Assembly (NCBI RefSeq): GCF_900172275.1
Contig: NZ_FWFT01000001.1
Span: forward strand, 682,001 to 746,000
Reading direction: 5' to 3'
Source: Pseudooctadecabacter jejudonensis
Lineage (GTDB): Bacteria; Pseudomonadota; Alphaproteobacteria; Rhodobacterales; Rhodobacteraceae
Length of the DNA: 64,000 nucleotides
This document shows, in pieces, positions 38,180 through 47,638 of the stretch. The position numbers were made by a program, and so were the translations under genes. The notes under the pieces were generated by a model. The model saw only the letters and a program-made list of their open reading frames with translations. It searched no databases and was not told where the DNA came from. The first letter of the stretch is position 1. Each line of letters starts with the position of its first letter.

Positions 38180-39691
38180 ATGCTGGACCTCACCTATGAG
38201 ACCCCTACCCCCAAAACCATCGCCGGTGCGACGGGCGATTGGGAACTTGTGATCGGCCTTGAAGTCCACGCGCAGGTGGCCACGGCAGCTAAGTTGTTCT
38301 CTGGTGCCTCCACCCAATTCGGGGCGGAACCCAACAGCAACGTGGCCTTCGTGGACAGCGGCATGCCCGGCATGTTGCCCGTGATCAACGAGGGCTGTGT
38401 GGCGCAGGCGGTGAAGACAGGTCTTGGCCTGAAGGCGGAGATTCATCTGCGCAGCGCGTTTGACCGCAAAAACTACTTCTACCCCGATTTGCCGCAGGGC
38501 TATCAGATTTCGCAGCTGTACCACCCCATCGTGGGCGAAGGCGAAGTGCTCGTTGAAATGGGCAACGGACAGGCACGCACCGTGCGCATCGAACGTATCC
38601 ATCTGGAACAGGATGCCGGCAAATCCATTCACGACATGGATCCGGCCATGTCCTTCGTCGATCTGAACCGCACGGGCGTCGCCCTGATGGAGATCGTCAG
38701 CCGCCCCGACATTCGCGGCCCAGAGGAGGCCGCAGCCTATGTGGGTAAACTGCGCCAGATCATGCGTTACTTGGGCACCTGCGATGGCAACATGCAAAAC
38801 GGCAACCTGCGCGCGGACGTGAATGTGTCTGTCTGTCGCCCGGGCGATTATGAAAAATATCAGGCGAGCCAAGATTTTGCCCATCTGGGCACGCGCTGCG
38901 AGATCAAGAACATGAACTCCATGCGCTTTATCCAGGCGGCCATTGATCACGAGGCCCGCCGCCAGATCGCCATTCTGGAAGACGGCGGTGAAATCGTTCA
39001 GGAAACCCGCCTTTATGATCCCGACAAGAACGAAACGCGGTCCATGCGATCCAAGGAAGAGGCGCATGATTACCGCTATTTCCCCGATCCCGACCTGTTG
39101 CCGCTTGAGATTGAACAGGCGTGGGTGGATGATATCGAAGCCTCCCTGCCTGAATTGCCCGACGCCAAAAAGGCACGGTTCATCACGGATTTCGGGTTGA
39201 GTGATTATGACGCCAGCGTGCTCACCGCAGATGTCACCAACGCGGCCTATTTCGAGGCTGTGGCCGAGGGCAACGACGGCAAGCTTGCCGCAAACTGGGT
39301 CATCAACGAGCTGTTCGGCCGTCTCAAGAAAGACGACCGCGACATCGCCGACAGCCCAATTTCGGCGACCCGTCTGGGACAGATCGTGGGTCTGATCAAA
39401 TCCGACAAGATCAGCGGCAAGATTGCCAAAGATGTGTTCGAGATCGCTTACACGCAGGACCGCGACCCAGAAGAGATCGTAAAGACCGAGGGCATGGAAC
39501 AGGTCACGGACACAGGCGCGATTGAGGCGGCTGTGGACGAGATTATCGCCGCCAACCCCGCACAGGTGGAAAAGGCGCAGGCCAACCCCAAACTGGCGGG
39601 CTGGTTTGTTGGACAGGTGATGAAGGCCACCGGCGGCAAGGCGAATCCTGCGGCGGTCAACAAGCTGGTCAGCGCAAAACTGGGGCTTTGA
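38180..39691 (+). CDS. gatB: Aspartyl/glutamyl-tRNA(Asn/Gln) amidotransferase subunit B
   Basis: The 503-residue kinase subunit of GatCAB corrects mischarged Glu-tRNA(Gln) and Asp-tRNA(Asn). It shows [59 protein letters not shown] and [12 protein letters not shown], followed by the C-terminal helical and YqeY-like tail ending [27 protein letters not shown]. The ATG at 38180 is preferred over upstream codons because [16 protein letters not shown] precedes the conserved core normally and GGAG lies 11 nt upstream. gatA and gatC are not adjacent. Confidence 0.97.
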   Translation: MLDLTYETPTPKTIAGATGDWELVIGLEVHAQVATAAKLFSGASTQFGAEPNSNVAFVDSGMPGMLPVINEGCVAQAVKTGLGLKAEIHLRSAFDRKNYFYPDLPQGYQISQLYHPIVGEGEVLVEMGNGQARTVRIERIHLEQDAGKSIHDMDPAMSFVDLNRTGVALMEIVSRPDIRGPEEAAAYVGKLRQIMRYLGTCDGNMQNGNLRADVNVSVCRPGDYEKYQASQDFAHLGTRCEIKNMNSMRFIQAAIDHEARRQIAILEDGGEIVQETRLYDPDKNETRSMRSKEEAHDYRYFPDPDLLPLEIEQAWVDDIEASLPELPDAKKARFITDFGLSDYDASVLTADVTNAAYFEAVAEGNDGKLAANWVINELFGRLKKDDRDIADSPISATRLGQIVGLIKSDKISGKIAKDVFEIAYTQDRDPEEIVKTEGMEQVTDTGAIEAAVDEIIAANPAQVEKAQANPKLAGWFVGQVMKATGGKANPAAVNKLVSAKLGL

Positions 39692-39698
39692 GGGCGAA

Positions 39699-39753
39699 GG
39701 GGGCGCTGCCCCCGGCCTGCGGCCTCCCCCGAGGTATTTTTGACCCAAAGAAG
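39699..39753 (+). repeat. Intergenic 21-nt element, copy D, with upstream hairpins
   Basis: The identical core is at 39732-39752. It follows gatB by 40 nt and is preceded by two hairpins: GGGGGC-GCT-GCCCCC (39699-39713) and GGCC-TGC-GGCC (39714-39724). The stems and the T-rich start of the element resemble a terminator for gatB. The next gene begins 118 nt beyond the element. Confidence 0.9.
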
Positions 39754-39871
39754 ATGTGGGGGGTCGTGAAGCCTGCGCCCACTATGGGTGGTGTGGCGCT
39801 GATTTTCTTTGTTTTTCTTGGCGTTGCAGGACGAAGTTGATAGAACACGTCCGGTGAGAGCGAGGGACATT

Positions 39872-40384
39872 ATGACAGGTTTCGAATACAAAGTGGTGCC
39901 GGCGCCCACGCGCGGATTGAAGGCCAAGGGGATCAAGGGGACGCAGGCGCGCTTTGCCAATGCCCTCGAGGTCTTGATGAACGAGTTGGGGGCCTACGGC
40001 TGGGATTACCAACGCACCGACACCCTGCCCGTCGAAGAACGTCAGGGCCTGACCGGTAAGACGACCACGTTTCAGACCATGCTTGTGTTTCGCCGCGCAC
40101 TTTCCGACAGGGAGGCGCTGCGCGCAGAGGAGCCTGTCACGGCGCTGATCGAGGACCAGACCGAAGAGGCAGCGGGCGAGGAAATCGCGGCAGAGGGCAA
40201 CACCGAAGACGATATCGCCGCACCATCTGACGTCGCGCCCGAGACCGAGACCGCGGATGAGGCAGTCCCATCTGCCCAAACACGGGTCAGCGAGACGTTG
40301 AAGGCTGAGTCCTTCACCTTTCCTTGGAACAAGCGCGACAAAGCCCCAAGAGACACGGTCGACCCCCAACGTCCCGCTGAATAA
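39872..40384 (+). CDS. DUF4177 domain-containing protein
   Basis: The 170-residue protein has an N-terminal DUF4177-like domain (about 1-75: MTGFEYKVVPAPTRG, FANALEVLMNELGAYGWDYQRTDTLP, TTTFQTMLVFRR) followed by a long acidic, low-complexity tail (about 80-145) and a short basic end. The DUF4177 fold is a small beta-alpha-beta domain of unknown role. GAGGGA precedes the ATG at 39872; a longer frame from 39809 has no ribosome site. It is convergent with bolA after 11 nt. Confidence 0.8.
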   Translation: MTGFEYKVVPAPTRGLKAKGIKGTQARFANALEVLMNELGAYGWDYQRTDTLPVEERQGLTGKTTTFQTMLVFRRALSDREALRAEEPVTALIEDQTEEAAGEEIAAEGNTEDDIAAPSDVAPETETADEAVPSAQTRVSETLKAESFTFPWNKRDKAPRDTVDPQRPAE

Positions 40385-40395
40385 TCCGCCGCGAA

Positions 40396-40650
40396 TTACC
40401 CGATCTGAATGGACAGGGCGTGGATCCGGGCGATGATATCATCGCCCAATGCCGCGTGAATGGCGCGGTGGCGGGCCACGCGGGATTGGCCCTCAAAGGC
40501 CGTGGATGAGATTTCAAGACGCCAATGGCTCTCGCCAGACCCGTCATCGCCCGCGTGACCGGCGTGCAAATGGCTTTCATTGATGACCTCAAGCGATGAC
40601 GGCTGAAATGCCGCATCAAGTTTGGCGTGAATTTCGTCCTTTAAGGCCAT
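40396..40650 (-). CDS. BolA family protein
   Basis: The 84-residue protein has the BolA class II KH-like fold: LKDEIHAKLDAAFQPSSLEVINES, a central HWRLEISSTAFEGQSRVARHRAIHAALG with the conserved His residues, and IHALSIQIG at the C-terminus. BolA-type proteins partner monothiol glutaredoxins in iron-sulfur handling and affect cell shape. No grx gene lies next to it. It diverges from the J-domain gene after 74 nt. Confidence 0.9.
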   Translation of the reverse strand: MALKDEIHAKLDAAFQPSSLEVINESHLHAGHAGDDGSGESHWRLEISSTAFEGQSRVARHRAIHAALGDDIIARIHALSIQIG

Positions 40651-40724
40651 TTATTTTTCTCCTGCCCCTTCTATCCGTTGCGTGATGGTTTAGTATCTCA
40701 CGTCCGAACAAGAAAGGTGATGTG

Positions 40725-41360
40725 ATGCCTAAAGAAGATCCTTTTGGTTTTGATATGTCCGTGTCGTCTTCGAAGAAGAAGAATCCACGGGGCCGTCGTG
40801 GCATGTCTGGGGCGTCCGAAACGTCGACCCGGGTGTGCGAAAAGCCGGGCTGTGAGGAAGCAGGCAAGTATCGCGCGCCGAAAAACCCCGATGTGCTGGA
40901 TGACTATTACTGGTTCTGCAAAGACCACGTGCGTGAATATAACCTGGGCTGGAACTTCTTTGAGAACACCACCGAGGCGGAGTTGAACGCGCAGGCCAGC
41001 AAGGATCGTGTTTGGGAACGTGAGACGAAGCCTTTCGGCCGCAAGTCGGACGAACAGCGCGCTTGGGCGCGGCTGGGGGTGGACGACCCGCATCAGGTGC
41101 TGGGCGCCAATGCGACGCAGAACCCAGGCAAATCCACCACGGGATCGACCCGTCGTCTGCCTGCCACCGAACGCCGTGCGATCGAAATTCTGGAGGCGAA
41201 AGATCACTGGACCAAGCCAGAGATCCGCAAGGCCTACAAAAAACTGATCAAAGTGTTGCACCCGGATATGAACGGCGGTGACCGGTCCCAAGAGGAACAA
41301 CTGTCTGAAGTGGTCTGGGCCTGGGATCAGATCAAATCAAGCCGCAGTTTCAAGGACTGA
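40725..41360 (+). CDS. J-domain protein
   Basis: The 211-residue protein has its J domain at the C-terminus: KPEIRKAYKKLIKVLHPDMNGGDR, with the HPD tripeptide that stimulates DnaK. The N-terminal half has a cysteine/histidine pattern (VCEKPGCEEAG, YWFCKDH) suggesting a small metal site. It is not full-length DnaJ, since no G/F region or zinc-finger domain is present. AAAGG lies about 7 nt before the ATG at 40725. Its stop directly abuts the stop of the convergent membrane-protein gene. Confidence 0.88.
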   Translation: MPKEDPFGFDMSVSSSKKKNPRGRRGMSGASETSTRVCEKPGCEEAGKYRAPKNPDVLDDYYWFCKDHVREYNLGWNFFENTTEAELNAQASKDRVWERETKPFGRKSDEQRAWARLGVDDPHQVLGANATQNPGKSTTGSTRRLPATERRAIEILEAKDHWTKPEIRKAYKKLIKVLHPDMNGGDRSQEEQLSEVVWAWDQIKSSRSFKD

Positions 41361-41894
41361 TCAGCTGAAATTTCCTCTTACCCGCAGGGTCAGGCCGTCG
41401 GGGTGATCTGGAATCGTCATGCGTTCGGGCGTGAAAATCGAATCCCGTTCCCTTTGGTACGTGCCCATCAACATGTGAATGCCCGCGATGTTGAACATCC
41501 ACAGCATCAACAGCACCGGTGTGCCCGCAAGTGTCACCGACACGATAAAGGGGCCGAACATCGTCCCATAAAGTGGCAGGCCAAGGGTGCCACCGATCAA
41601 TGCCCCCACAAATGTGATCCAGATACCGCCTGCCGCGGCGCGGGCTGCACCGATCCATCCAGGCTGGCCTAATTTGTCGCCCGACAGAAACAACGCGGCC
41701 CCGCCCCCGATGGCGGAAGAGGCCACGATCCACCATTGGTATGGCGTCAGTTGGTCGAACAAAGCCGCCTGATCAAGATGGAGCACCGCAAGGAATCCCA
41801 AAGCGCCGCTGCTGACAATCACCAGCAGGTAGGCCAACACGCGGGCCCGCGCGCCTTCGGTCAATTTCCACGTTCCACGCCTGATGCTTGGCAT
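41361..41894 (-). CDS. Multi-pass membrane protein of unknown function
   Basis: From the ATG at 41894 (GGAGG 5-9 nt upstream) the protein has 177 residues. Four or five hydrophobic helices (for example VLAYLLVIVSSGALGFLAVL, WWIVASSAIGGGAALFL, FIVSVTLAGTPVLLMLWMF) are followed by a cytoplasmic tail. I recognise no family. It is the most distal of several minus-strand genes in this section and lies about 196 nt downstream of msrB, so it may be transcribed separately. Confidence 0.7.
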   Translation of the reverse strand: MPSIRRGTWKLTEGARARVLAYLLVIVSSGALGFLAVLHLDQAALFDQLTPYQWWIVASSAIGGGAALFLSGDKLGQPGWIGAARAAAGGIWITFVGALIGGTLGLPLYGTMFGPFIVSVTLAGTPVLLMLWMFNIAGIHMLMGTYQRERDSIFTPERMTIPDHPDGLTLRVRGNFS

Positions 41895-42090
41895 GCGTCC
41901 TCCAACGGTTGTGTGAGGCAATAGTGGTGCTTTGCGGCAGGTCTGTGGCGGGGGGGCGCTATCTTAGAAATGGAATGTTTCCGCAAAGGCGACAATGGTC
42001 CTGCGGCTTACGCCTAACGCTTTGGAATAAGGTTAAAATCTGAAACCAGCCGCGACACGGTCCAATCGGCCATCCCGCAGCTTTGCGCGT

Positions 42091-42558
42091 TTAGGTGGCG
42101 CGAAACACCAACGAGGCCCCATTCAGGCAATGACGCTGTCCGGTGGGTCTGGGACCATCATCGAAAATGTGGCCCAAATGGCTTCCGCAGCGGTCACAAT
42201 GACATTCGGTCCGGGTCATGAAAAACCGTGTGTCAGTCTGCGTTCCGATCGCATCGGGTAGCACGTCAAAAAAGGACGGCCAGCCCGTTCCGCTGTCATA
42301 TTTATGGTCCGACAGGTACAGCGCCTGATCACAGCCGCGACAATGATACACCCCAGACGCGTAAGTTTTGTCCAAAGGAGACGAAAACGGCCTCTCTGTG
42401 CCCTCTTCGCGCATCACACGGTACTGCAACGGCGTAAGCATGGCGCGCCATTCCGCGTCGGTACGGGTCACCTCAAACTGGCCTTCAGCCGATTGCGCCC
42501 CACGAGGCGCGAAGAAAGCGGTGACACCAGCCAGCAAGGCAAACGATCTGCGATTCAT
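42091..42558 (-). CDS. msrB: Exported peptide-methionine (R)-S-oxide reductase
   Basis: The 155-residue MsrB reduces methionine-R-sulfoxide in proteins. The N-terminus NRRSFALLAGVTAFFAPRGAQS looks like a twin-arginine (Tat) signal, so the enzyme is probably periplasmic. The structural zinc cysteines are in YHCRGCDQALY and CHCDRCGSHLGHIFDDGP, and the catalytic Cys is in RHCLNGASLVF, where many homologues have RYCINSASL. Reductant would have to come from a periplasmic thiol system. It lies downstream of the fasciclin gene, beyond its terminator. Confidence 0.92.
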   Translation of the reverse strand: MNRRSFALLAGVTAFFAPRGAQSAEGQFEVTRTDAEWRAMLTPLQYRVMREEGTERPFSSPLDKTYASGVYHCRGCDQALYLSDHKYDSGTGWPSFFDVLPDAIGTQTDTRFFMTRTECHCDRCGSHLGHIFDDGPRPTGQRHCLNGASLVFRAT

Positions 42559-42646
42559 TGTGAGCTTTCCGGTTCTTCTTGGATTTAATCATAGTCTAGC
42601 GAAGGATATGCCTCGTTGAAAACGCTTTAGATCGTTCACAAAAGGA

Positions 42647-42677
42647 CGGCCAGCCCCCCGAAGAAAGGGGCTGGCCG
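42647..42677 (-). terminator. Intrinsic terminator after fasciclin gene
   Basis: On the minus strand a perfect 11-bp stem (CGGCCAGCCCC with GGGGCTGGCCG) is followed by TCCTTTTGT, 22 nt after the fasciclin stop. This is a classic Rho-independent shape. It separates the fasciclin gene from msrB. Confidence 0.8.
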
Positions 42678-42698
42678 AACCACAAATCGCTTTGCGGT

Positions 42699-43259
42699 TT
42701 ATTGCTGTGGCAGGACCACACGGTCGATGACATGGATGACACCGTTGGACTGATCAACATCCGCAATTGTGACGTTGGCAACGCGGCCGTTTTCGTCGGT
42801 CAAGGTGATGCCGTCACCGGCCATCTCGGCGGTCAGAACGCAGCCACCCAGGGTTTCGACAGCGGCGCTGCCTTCCCCATCTGCGATCATGCCAGCCAGT
42901 GCATCAGAAAACACCTCTGCGCCGACAACATGGCACGTCAGGATCTGTGTCAGCTGCCCCTTGGCGGACGGCTCAAGCAGAGCTGCCAGGCTCTCGTCAG
43001 CGATAAGGCCGAACGCCTCATCGGTTGGGGCAAACACGGTGAACGGGCCAGGGCCAGACAGCGTGTCAACCAGATCGGCGGCTTGTACGGCGGCAACAAG
43101 GGTCGTGTGAATTGGGGAATTCACTGCATTCTCGATAATGTTCTGTTCAGCCAGCATTTCAGCGCCGCCCACCATGGGGTTTTCAGCATGGGCGTCGGCA
43201 ATGGCAAACGTGGCAGTGACAGTCAGGGTGGCGGCAGTTGCGAAGGTCTTAAGTGTCAT
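42699..43259 (-). CDS. Fasciclin (FAS1) domain secreted protein
   Basis: The 186-residue exported protein has a signal peptide (MTLKTFATAATLTVTATFAIADAHA) and one FAS1 domain: NIIENAVNSPIHTTLVAAVQAADLVDTLSGPGPFTVFAPTDEAFG, then the H2 region SNGVIHVIDRVVLPQ at the end. FAS1 proteins mediate adhesion. A Cys pair (LTCHVVGAE, GGCVLTAE) may form a disulfide. AAAGGAG lies before the ATG at 43259. It lies directly downstream of the anti-sigma/sigma pair, matching the SigK-RskA-MPT70/83 arrangement of mycobacteria, so control by that sigma factor is a reasonable inference. Confidence 0.92.
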   Translation of the reverse strand: MTLKTFATAATLTVTATFAIADAHAENPMVGGAEMLAEQNIIENAVNSPIHTTLVAAVQAADLVDTLSGPGPFTVFAPTDEAFGLIADESLAALLEPSAKGQLTQILTCHVVGAEVFSDALAGMIADGEGSAAVETLGGCVLTAEMAGDGITLTDENGRVANVTIADVDQSNGVIHVIDRVVLPQQ

Positions 43260-43280
43260 CAAGGTCTCCTTTAAAGACAT

Positions 43281-43301
43281 CCAGCCACGCTGTGTGGCTG
43301 G
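43281..43301. promoter_or_regulatory. Inverted repeat in fasciclin leader
   Basis: CCAGCCAC and GTGGCTGG form a perfect 8-bp stem with a 5-nt spacer, ending about 22 nt before the fasciclin ATG and just upstream of its ribosome site. It could be an RNA leader hairpin or an operator. A second small palindrome (TCAAG-AAAA-CTTGA) lies at 43337-43350. Confidence 0.4.
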
Positions 43302-43364
43302 TATGTCAAAGGCACGGATGAGGACTTCCCCCAGTTTCAAGAAAACTTGAGAATGCTTTCAATA

Positions 43365-44063
43365 TCACAGCGTTGTGATCTGCCCCACGGCCAACACAGC
43401 ACCCGTTGGCGCGCCGGTGGGCGAGCCGCCCTGAGGTTCGTCAGAGATCGCCAGTGTGGCCCCTGCAAGGCTGTCTTGCAATTCGGCCGGTACCTCGATT
43501 TCATTCAAGGTCTGATCTGCGGCCAAAACGCCCAGCGAAACGGGCGCCGCATCCCCTGCGATCAACCACAATTCAAGAGACCTATCAGGGGCCGAGGCCC
43601 CGATCCGGCGATCCACGAACAAGCGGCCATCACTGGTGAAGGCCGCCGCCACGACAAGCGTGTCATCCTCTGCGACCATTTCCGCGATCATTGTCGGGGT
43701 GGGCTCTTGTCCGGTGTTGAAGACATCAAATTGCACGGTCACGTACAAAATCAGAGCGGCCGCCGCCGCGCCCACAAAGGCGGGGATCAGCCCGATTTGC
43801 CGGATATACCCCCACAGGGTTTCCTCAAACGCTTGCCGCCGGATTTTGCGAAACAGCCCGCGCGGCGGGGTCACAGGGTCCACGGCCTCAGCAATGGCGG
43901 CAAAATGGTTTTGCCAGGCGTTGACCTTCAGCGCGAAGGCGATATCTGTGCGCGCTCTTTTGCTGGCGTCGGCATGTGCATCACCTGTCAAAAGTCCCAG
44001 TGCATATTCACCGGCCAAGGCGTCGTCGCCTAGATCATCGGGTTGGATTGTATCGTCCGTCAT
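43365..44063 (-). CDS. RskA-like (anti-sigma-K) anti-sigma factor
   Basis: The 232-residue protein has a cytoplasmic N-terminal part (GEYALGLLTGDAHADASKRA), one membrane helix (IGLIPAFVGAAAAALILYVTV, about 105-125) and a periplasmic RskA domain with RSLELWLIAGDAAPVSLGVL and AISDEPQGGSPTGAPTGAVLAVG. It should hold the neighbouring ECF sigma factor inactive until a signal or proteolysis releases it. The start at 44063 overlaps the sigma stop (ATGA), so the two are translationally coupled. The family assignment is strong; the inducing signal is unknown. Confidence 0.9.
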   Translation of the reverse strand: MTDDTIQPDDLGDDALAGEYALGLLTGDAHADASKRARTDIAFALKVNAWQNHFAAIAEAVDPVTPPRGLFRKIRRQAFEETLWGYIRQIGLIPAFVGAAAAALILYVTVQFDVFNTGQEPTPTMIAEMVAEDDTLVVAAAFTSDGRLFVDRRIGASAPDRSLELWLIAGDAAPVSLGVLAADQTLNEIEVPAELQDSLAGATLAISDEPQGGSPTGAPTGAVLAVGQITTL

Positions 44064-44602
44064 TGGCTCAAACAGTCTTTCAATCGCATCAGGCTGCGGC
44101 GCAGCCATGTGCGCATGGTATTCAGGGGCACATCAAACCGCGCCGCCAAATCGGCGTAGGTGTCCCCATTCAGGTATGCGCCCTGAACGGCGGCGGATTT
44201 ATCCGGGTCCAGCTCATCAAGACACGCAAAGATCCGCGTGCGTTCTGATGCGGCCTCGGCCAGATCAGCAGGCCCCAGCGCGGGATCGGCGACCTCGGGT
44301 GCGTCCTCCAAGGGGCGCGTGGGGCGGATCTGGCGCAGCTTGTCGATGGACCGATTGCGCGCAATGGTCGCAAGCCATGTGATCGGGCTGGCCTTGCCTG
44401 CTGTGTAGGTCGCAGCCCCGCCGCGCCAAAGCCTAAGGTATATATCCTGCAAAACGTCCTCCGCGGTGGTCCTGTCTTTAAGAACACGCAGACAAATCCC
44501 GAAAAGTTTCGCAGAGGTCGCAGAATAAAGCGCTTCAAACGCGTCACGTTCCCCAAGGCCGACCCTGAGGATCATGTGTTCAATATCGTCAGGCGTCGTC
44601 AT
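44060..44602 (-). CDS. ECF RNA polymerase sigma factor (SigK-like)
   Basis: The 180-residue ECF sigma factor has region 2 ([41 protein letters not shown] and [20 protein letters not shown]) and region 4 ([45 protein letters not shown]). Pairing with an RskA-type anti-sigma factor places it near the SigK group. Likely targets include its own operon and the fasciclin gene, by analogy. GGGAGGGG lies about 12 nt before the ATG. It diverges from cobS across 156 nt. Confidence 0.93.
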   Translation of the reverse strand: MTTPDDIEHMILRVGLGERDAFEALYSATSAKLFGICLRVLKDRTTAEDVLQDIYLRLWRGGAATYTAGKASPITWLATIARNRSIDKLRQIRPTRPLEDAPEVADPALGPADLAEAASERTRIFACLDELDPDKSAAVQGAYLNGDTYADLAARFDVPLNTMRTWLRRSLMRLKDCLSQ

Positions 44603-44716
44603 TGCATTTTTCCCCTCCCAAGGTGCGCGTCACCATGGCAGAACCGGACACAAACGCAAGCAACAGCAACATCCCCCTTTCCCTTGCGGTGCCTTGCGAT
44701 ATGTTGCATTTCGACA

Positions 44717-44731
44717 CGCAACGATGTTGCG
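44717..44731. promoter_or_regulatory. Inverted repeat between sigma factor and cobS
   Basis: CGCAAC-GAT-GTTGCG is a 6-bp inverted repeat 28 nt before cobS. Related half sites (TGTTGCA at about 44702 and the palindrome TTGCGCAA at 44728-44735) surround it. The cluster of GTTGC/GCAAC repeats suggests an operator region serving one or both divergent genes. No regulator is identified. Confidence 0.45.
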
Positions 44732-44758
44732 CAATTCTCAAAAGTGAAGGCACTCCAC

Positions 44759-45745
44759 ATGGCCGACGGCACCCTTGATCCGATGATGAAACCCACCGAA
44801 GAAATCTCTGTCCGTGAGGTTTTTGGCATCGACACTGACATGAAGGTCAAAGCCTTCGCCGCAGGCAGCGACCGCGTGCCCGAGGTGGACCCCACCTATA
44901 AGTTCGACCCAGACACCACATTGGCGATTTTGGCGGGCTTCGGCTACAACCGCCGTGTCATGGTGCAAGGCTATCACGGCACGGGTAAATCCACGCACAT
45001 CGAACAGGTCGCCGCCCGTCTGAACTGGCCTTGTGTGCGTGTGAACCTCGACAGTCACATCAGCCGGATCGATCTGATCGGCAAGGACGCGATCAAACTG
45101 CGCGACGGGGTGCAGGTGACCGAATTCCATGAAGGCATCTTGCCATGGGCGCTGCGCAACCCCGTTGCGATCGTCTTTGATGAATATGACGCAGGCCGCG
45201 CCGATGTGATGTTCGTGATCCAGCGTGTGCTGGAAACCGACGGCAAATTGACGTTGATGGACCAGAACGAAATCATCACGCCCAATCCCAACTTCCGCCT
45301 GTTCGCCACGGCCAATACCGTGGGCCTTGGCGATACGACAGGCCTCTATCACGGCACCCAGCAGATCAACCAGGCACAGATGGACCGCTGGTCGTTGGTC
45401 GCCACATTGAACTACCTCAGCCACGATGCCGAAACCAATATCGTCCTGTCTAAGGCGCCGACGTTCAACACCGAAGCCGGTCGCAAACAGATCAGCCAGA
45501 TGGTCACCGTCGCGGACCTGACGCGCACGGCGTTTATGAACGGCGACCTCAGCACCGTGATGTCGCCCCGCTCTGTCATCGCATGGGCTGAAAATGCACG
45601 CATTTTCCAGGACGTGGGCTATGCCTTCCGTCTGTCGTTCCTCAACAAATGTGATGAGTTGGAACGCCAGACCGTGGCCGAATTCTATCAGCGATGCTTT
45701 GACGAAGAACTGCCCGAGAGTGCGGCCAGCACGTCGTTGGGCTAG
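44759..45745 (+). CDS. cobS: Cobaltochelatase subunit CobS
   Basis: The 328-residue AAA+ subunit of the aerobic cobaltochelatase powers cobalt insertion into hydrogenobyrinic acid a,c-diamide. Visible are Walker A ([15 protein letters not shown]), Walker B ([19 protein letters not shown]), sensor-1 ([14 protein letters not shown]) and an N-terminal CobS helix-containing segment ([18 protein letters not shown]). The ATG at 44759 follows GAAGG. It is 6 nt from cobT. The large subunit gene cobN is not in the window. Confidence 0.97.
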   Translation: MADGTLDPMMKPTEEISVREVFGIDTDMKVKAFAAGSDRVPEVDPTYKFDPDTTLAILAGFGYNRRVMVQGYHGTGKSTHIEQVAARLNWPCVRVNLDSHISRIDLIGKDAIKLRDGVQVTEFHEGILPWALRNPVAIVFDEYDAGRADVMFVIQRVLETDGKLTLMDQNEIITPNPNFRLFATANTVGLGDTTGLYHGTQQINQAQMDRWSLVATLNYLSHDAETNIVLSKAPTFNTEAGRKQISQMVTVADLTRTAFMNGDLSTVMSPRSVIAWAENARIFQDVGYAFRLSFLNKCDELERQTVAEFYQRCFDEELPESAASTSLG

Positions 45746-45751
45746 CCCGAG

Positions 45752-47626
45752 ATGAACAAACCCTCCGACAATCCAGCTGATCCGTTCAAAAAGGCATTGG
45801 CCGAGGCCACGAAGGTCTTGGCCGATGATCCTGACCTGGCCGTCAGCTTTACCGTGGACCCGCCCGGGGCCACGCGGGAAACGGTGCGTCTGCCGCAGGT
45901 CAGCCGCCGGATGACCCGTGAGGAGGTTTTGATCGCGCGCGGCACCGCCGACGCCTATGCGCTGCGTCACAAATTCCACGATTCCGGCGTGGCCGCGAAA
46001 TACATGCCCCAGGGCCAAATGGCCCAAGACCTGTACAACGCGATGGAAAATGCGCGGGTTGAGGCCGTGGGCGCGCGCCACATGCCGGGCACCGCAGGCA
46101 ATATCGATGCCAAGATCGGCAATGAGGCGATCCGCAAAGGTTATGACCAGATCCGCGAGGCGTCAGAGGCCCCACTGGCCACCGCGGCGGGCTACCTGAT
46201 CCGCCATCTGGCGACTGGCCGCGACATGCCGCGCGGGGCTGAGAATGTCATGGACCTGTGGCGCGGGTTCATCGAGGACAATTGCGGCGGCACACTTGAA
46301 GCGCTGGAAGACAGCCTCGAAGATCAGGCCGCATTTGCCAAATTCGCGCGCCAGATCATTCAGGACATGGGCTATGGCGACCAGCTGGGCGACGATCCCG
46401 ATGATCTGGGGGACGACGAGGAAGACGCCGGACAGGACGATGAGGCCCAGGACGAGCCCGAAAGCACCGGTCAGGACGACGGCGACGAAGAAGAGACCGA
46501 AGGCACGCCAGAGCAATCCCAAGAAGACCAGCAAGACGCCGCCGAAGCGCAGGTGTCCATGGAAGACAGCGCTGAATCGGAGATGGCCGAAGAGGCGGAG
46601 ATGCCAGAGGGCGAAGCCCCGATGGAGCCCCCCGCCCCGCAGCCGATCTCGGACGCGGATCCAAACTATGTAGTCTATTCCACCGATCATGACGAAGAAA
46701 TCGGGGCCGAGGATCTGGCCGAACCCGCAGAGTTGGAACGTCTGCGGGCCTATCTGGATCAACAGTTGGAACCGCTGAAGGGGGCAGTGTCGCGTTTGGC
46801 CAACAAATTGCAACGGCGGTTGCAGGCACAACAAAACCGCAGTTGGTCGTTCGATCAGGAAGAAGGCATTCTGGACGCGGGCCGTTTGGCGCGGGTTGTG
46901 GCCAATCCCACGACGCCCCTGTCGTTCAAGGTCGAACAGGACACCGAATTCCGCGACACATGCGTGACATTGTTGTTGGACAATTCCGGGTCCATGCGGG
47001 GACGTCCCATCTCCATTGCTGCCATTTGTGCAGACGTTCTGGCGCGCACCTTGGAGCGCTGCCAGGTCAAGGTCGAGATCCTCGGGTTCACCACAAAGGC
47101 GTGGAAAGGCGGGCTGAGCCGTGAAGGTTGGCTGGCCGAGGGCCGCCCGCAACAGCCCGGACGTCTGAACGACCTGCGTCATATCGTATATAAAGGGGCG
47201 GACGCGCCCTGGCGGCGGTCACGCGACAATCTGGGCCTGATGATGAAAGAGGGCCTGCTGAAGGAAAACATCGACGGGGAGGCCCTGGAATGGGCCCACC
47301 GCCGGATGCTGGGCCGCCCAGAGGCGCGTAAAGTGCTGATGGTGATTTCCGACGGCGCGCCGGTGGATGACAGCACGTTGTCTGTGAACCCTGCCAACTA
47401 TCTGGAAAAGCATCTGCGGGATGTGATCGCGATGGTTGAAAAGCGCCGTGCCGTAGAACTCATTGCGATCGGGATTGGTCATGATGTCACGCGCTATTAT
47501 GACCGTGCCGTCACGATTACGGATGTGGAACAGTTGGCGGGGGCAATGACTGAACAATTGGCCAGCCTGTTTGACAGTGATCCACGCAAACGGGCACGGG
47601 TGCTGGGACTGCGCAACGCAGGCTAA
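45752..47626 (+). CDS. cobT: Cobaltochelatase subunit CobT
   Basis: The 624-residue CobT has an N-terminal helical domain, a highly acidic low-complexity linker (about residues 210-300, rich in Asp/Glu/Gln), and a C-terminal von Willebrand A domain with the MIDAS motif DNSGSMRG (about 410) plus [14 protein letters not shown]. CobT acts with CobS as the chaperone-like complex for CobN. Length and layout fit the family. It lies 6 nt after cobS, and the two are co-transcribed. Confidence 0.96.
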   Translation: MNKPSDNPADPFKKALAEATKVLADDPDLAVSFTVDPPGATRETVRLPQVSRRMTREEVLIARGTADAYALRHKFHDSGVAAKYMPQGQMAQDLYNAMENARVEAVGARHMPGTAGNIDAKIGNEAIRKGYDQIREASEAPLATAAGYLIRHLATGRDMPRGAENVMDLWRGFIEDNCGGTLEALEDSLEDQAAFAKFARQIIQDMGYGDQLGDDPDDLGDDEEDAGQDDEAQDEPESTGQDDGDEEETEGTPEQSQEDQQDAAEAQVSMEDSAESEMAEEAEMPEGEAPMEPPAPQPISDADPNYVVYSTDHDEEIGAEDLAEPAELERLRAYLDQQLEPLKGAVSRLANKLQRRLQAQQNRSWSFDQEEGILDAGRLARVVANPTTPLSFKVEQDTEFRDTCVTLLLDNSGSMRGRPISIAAICADVLARTLERCQVKVEILGFTTKAWKGGLSREGWLAEGRPQQPGRLNDLRHIVYKGADAPWRRSRDNLGLMMKEGLLKENIDGEALEWAHRRMLGRPEARKVLMVISDGAPVDDSTLSVNPANYLEKHLRDVIAMVEKRRAVELIAIGIGHDVTRYYDRAVTITDVEQLAGAMTEQLASLFDSDPRKRARVLGLRNAG

Positions 47627-47638
47627 TCTTGCGCGGGT

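Noticed and set aside
38042-39748. 568-codon frame antisense to gatB
   Set aside because: The opposite strand encodes a complete, conserved GatB. The antisense product has no recognisable domain and runs through the intergenic element.
44603-44758. Possible cobalamin riboswitch before cobS
   Set aside because: No B12-box-like sequence is visible, and the space is occupied by short DNA palindromes of operator type.
44738-46081. 447-codon frame antisense to cobS/cobT
   Set aside because: His/Arg/Val-rich shadow of two well-identified genes.
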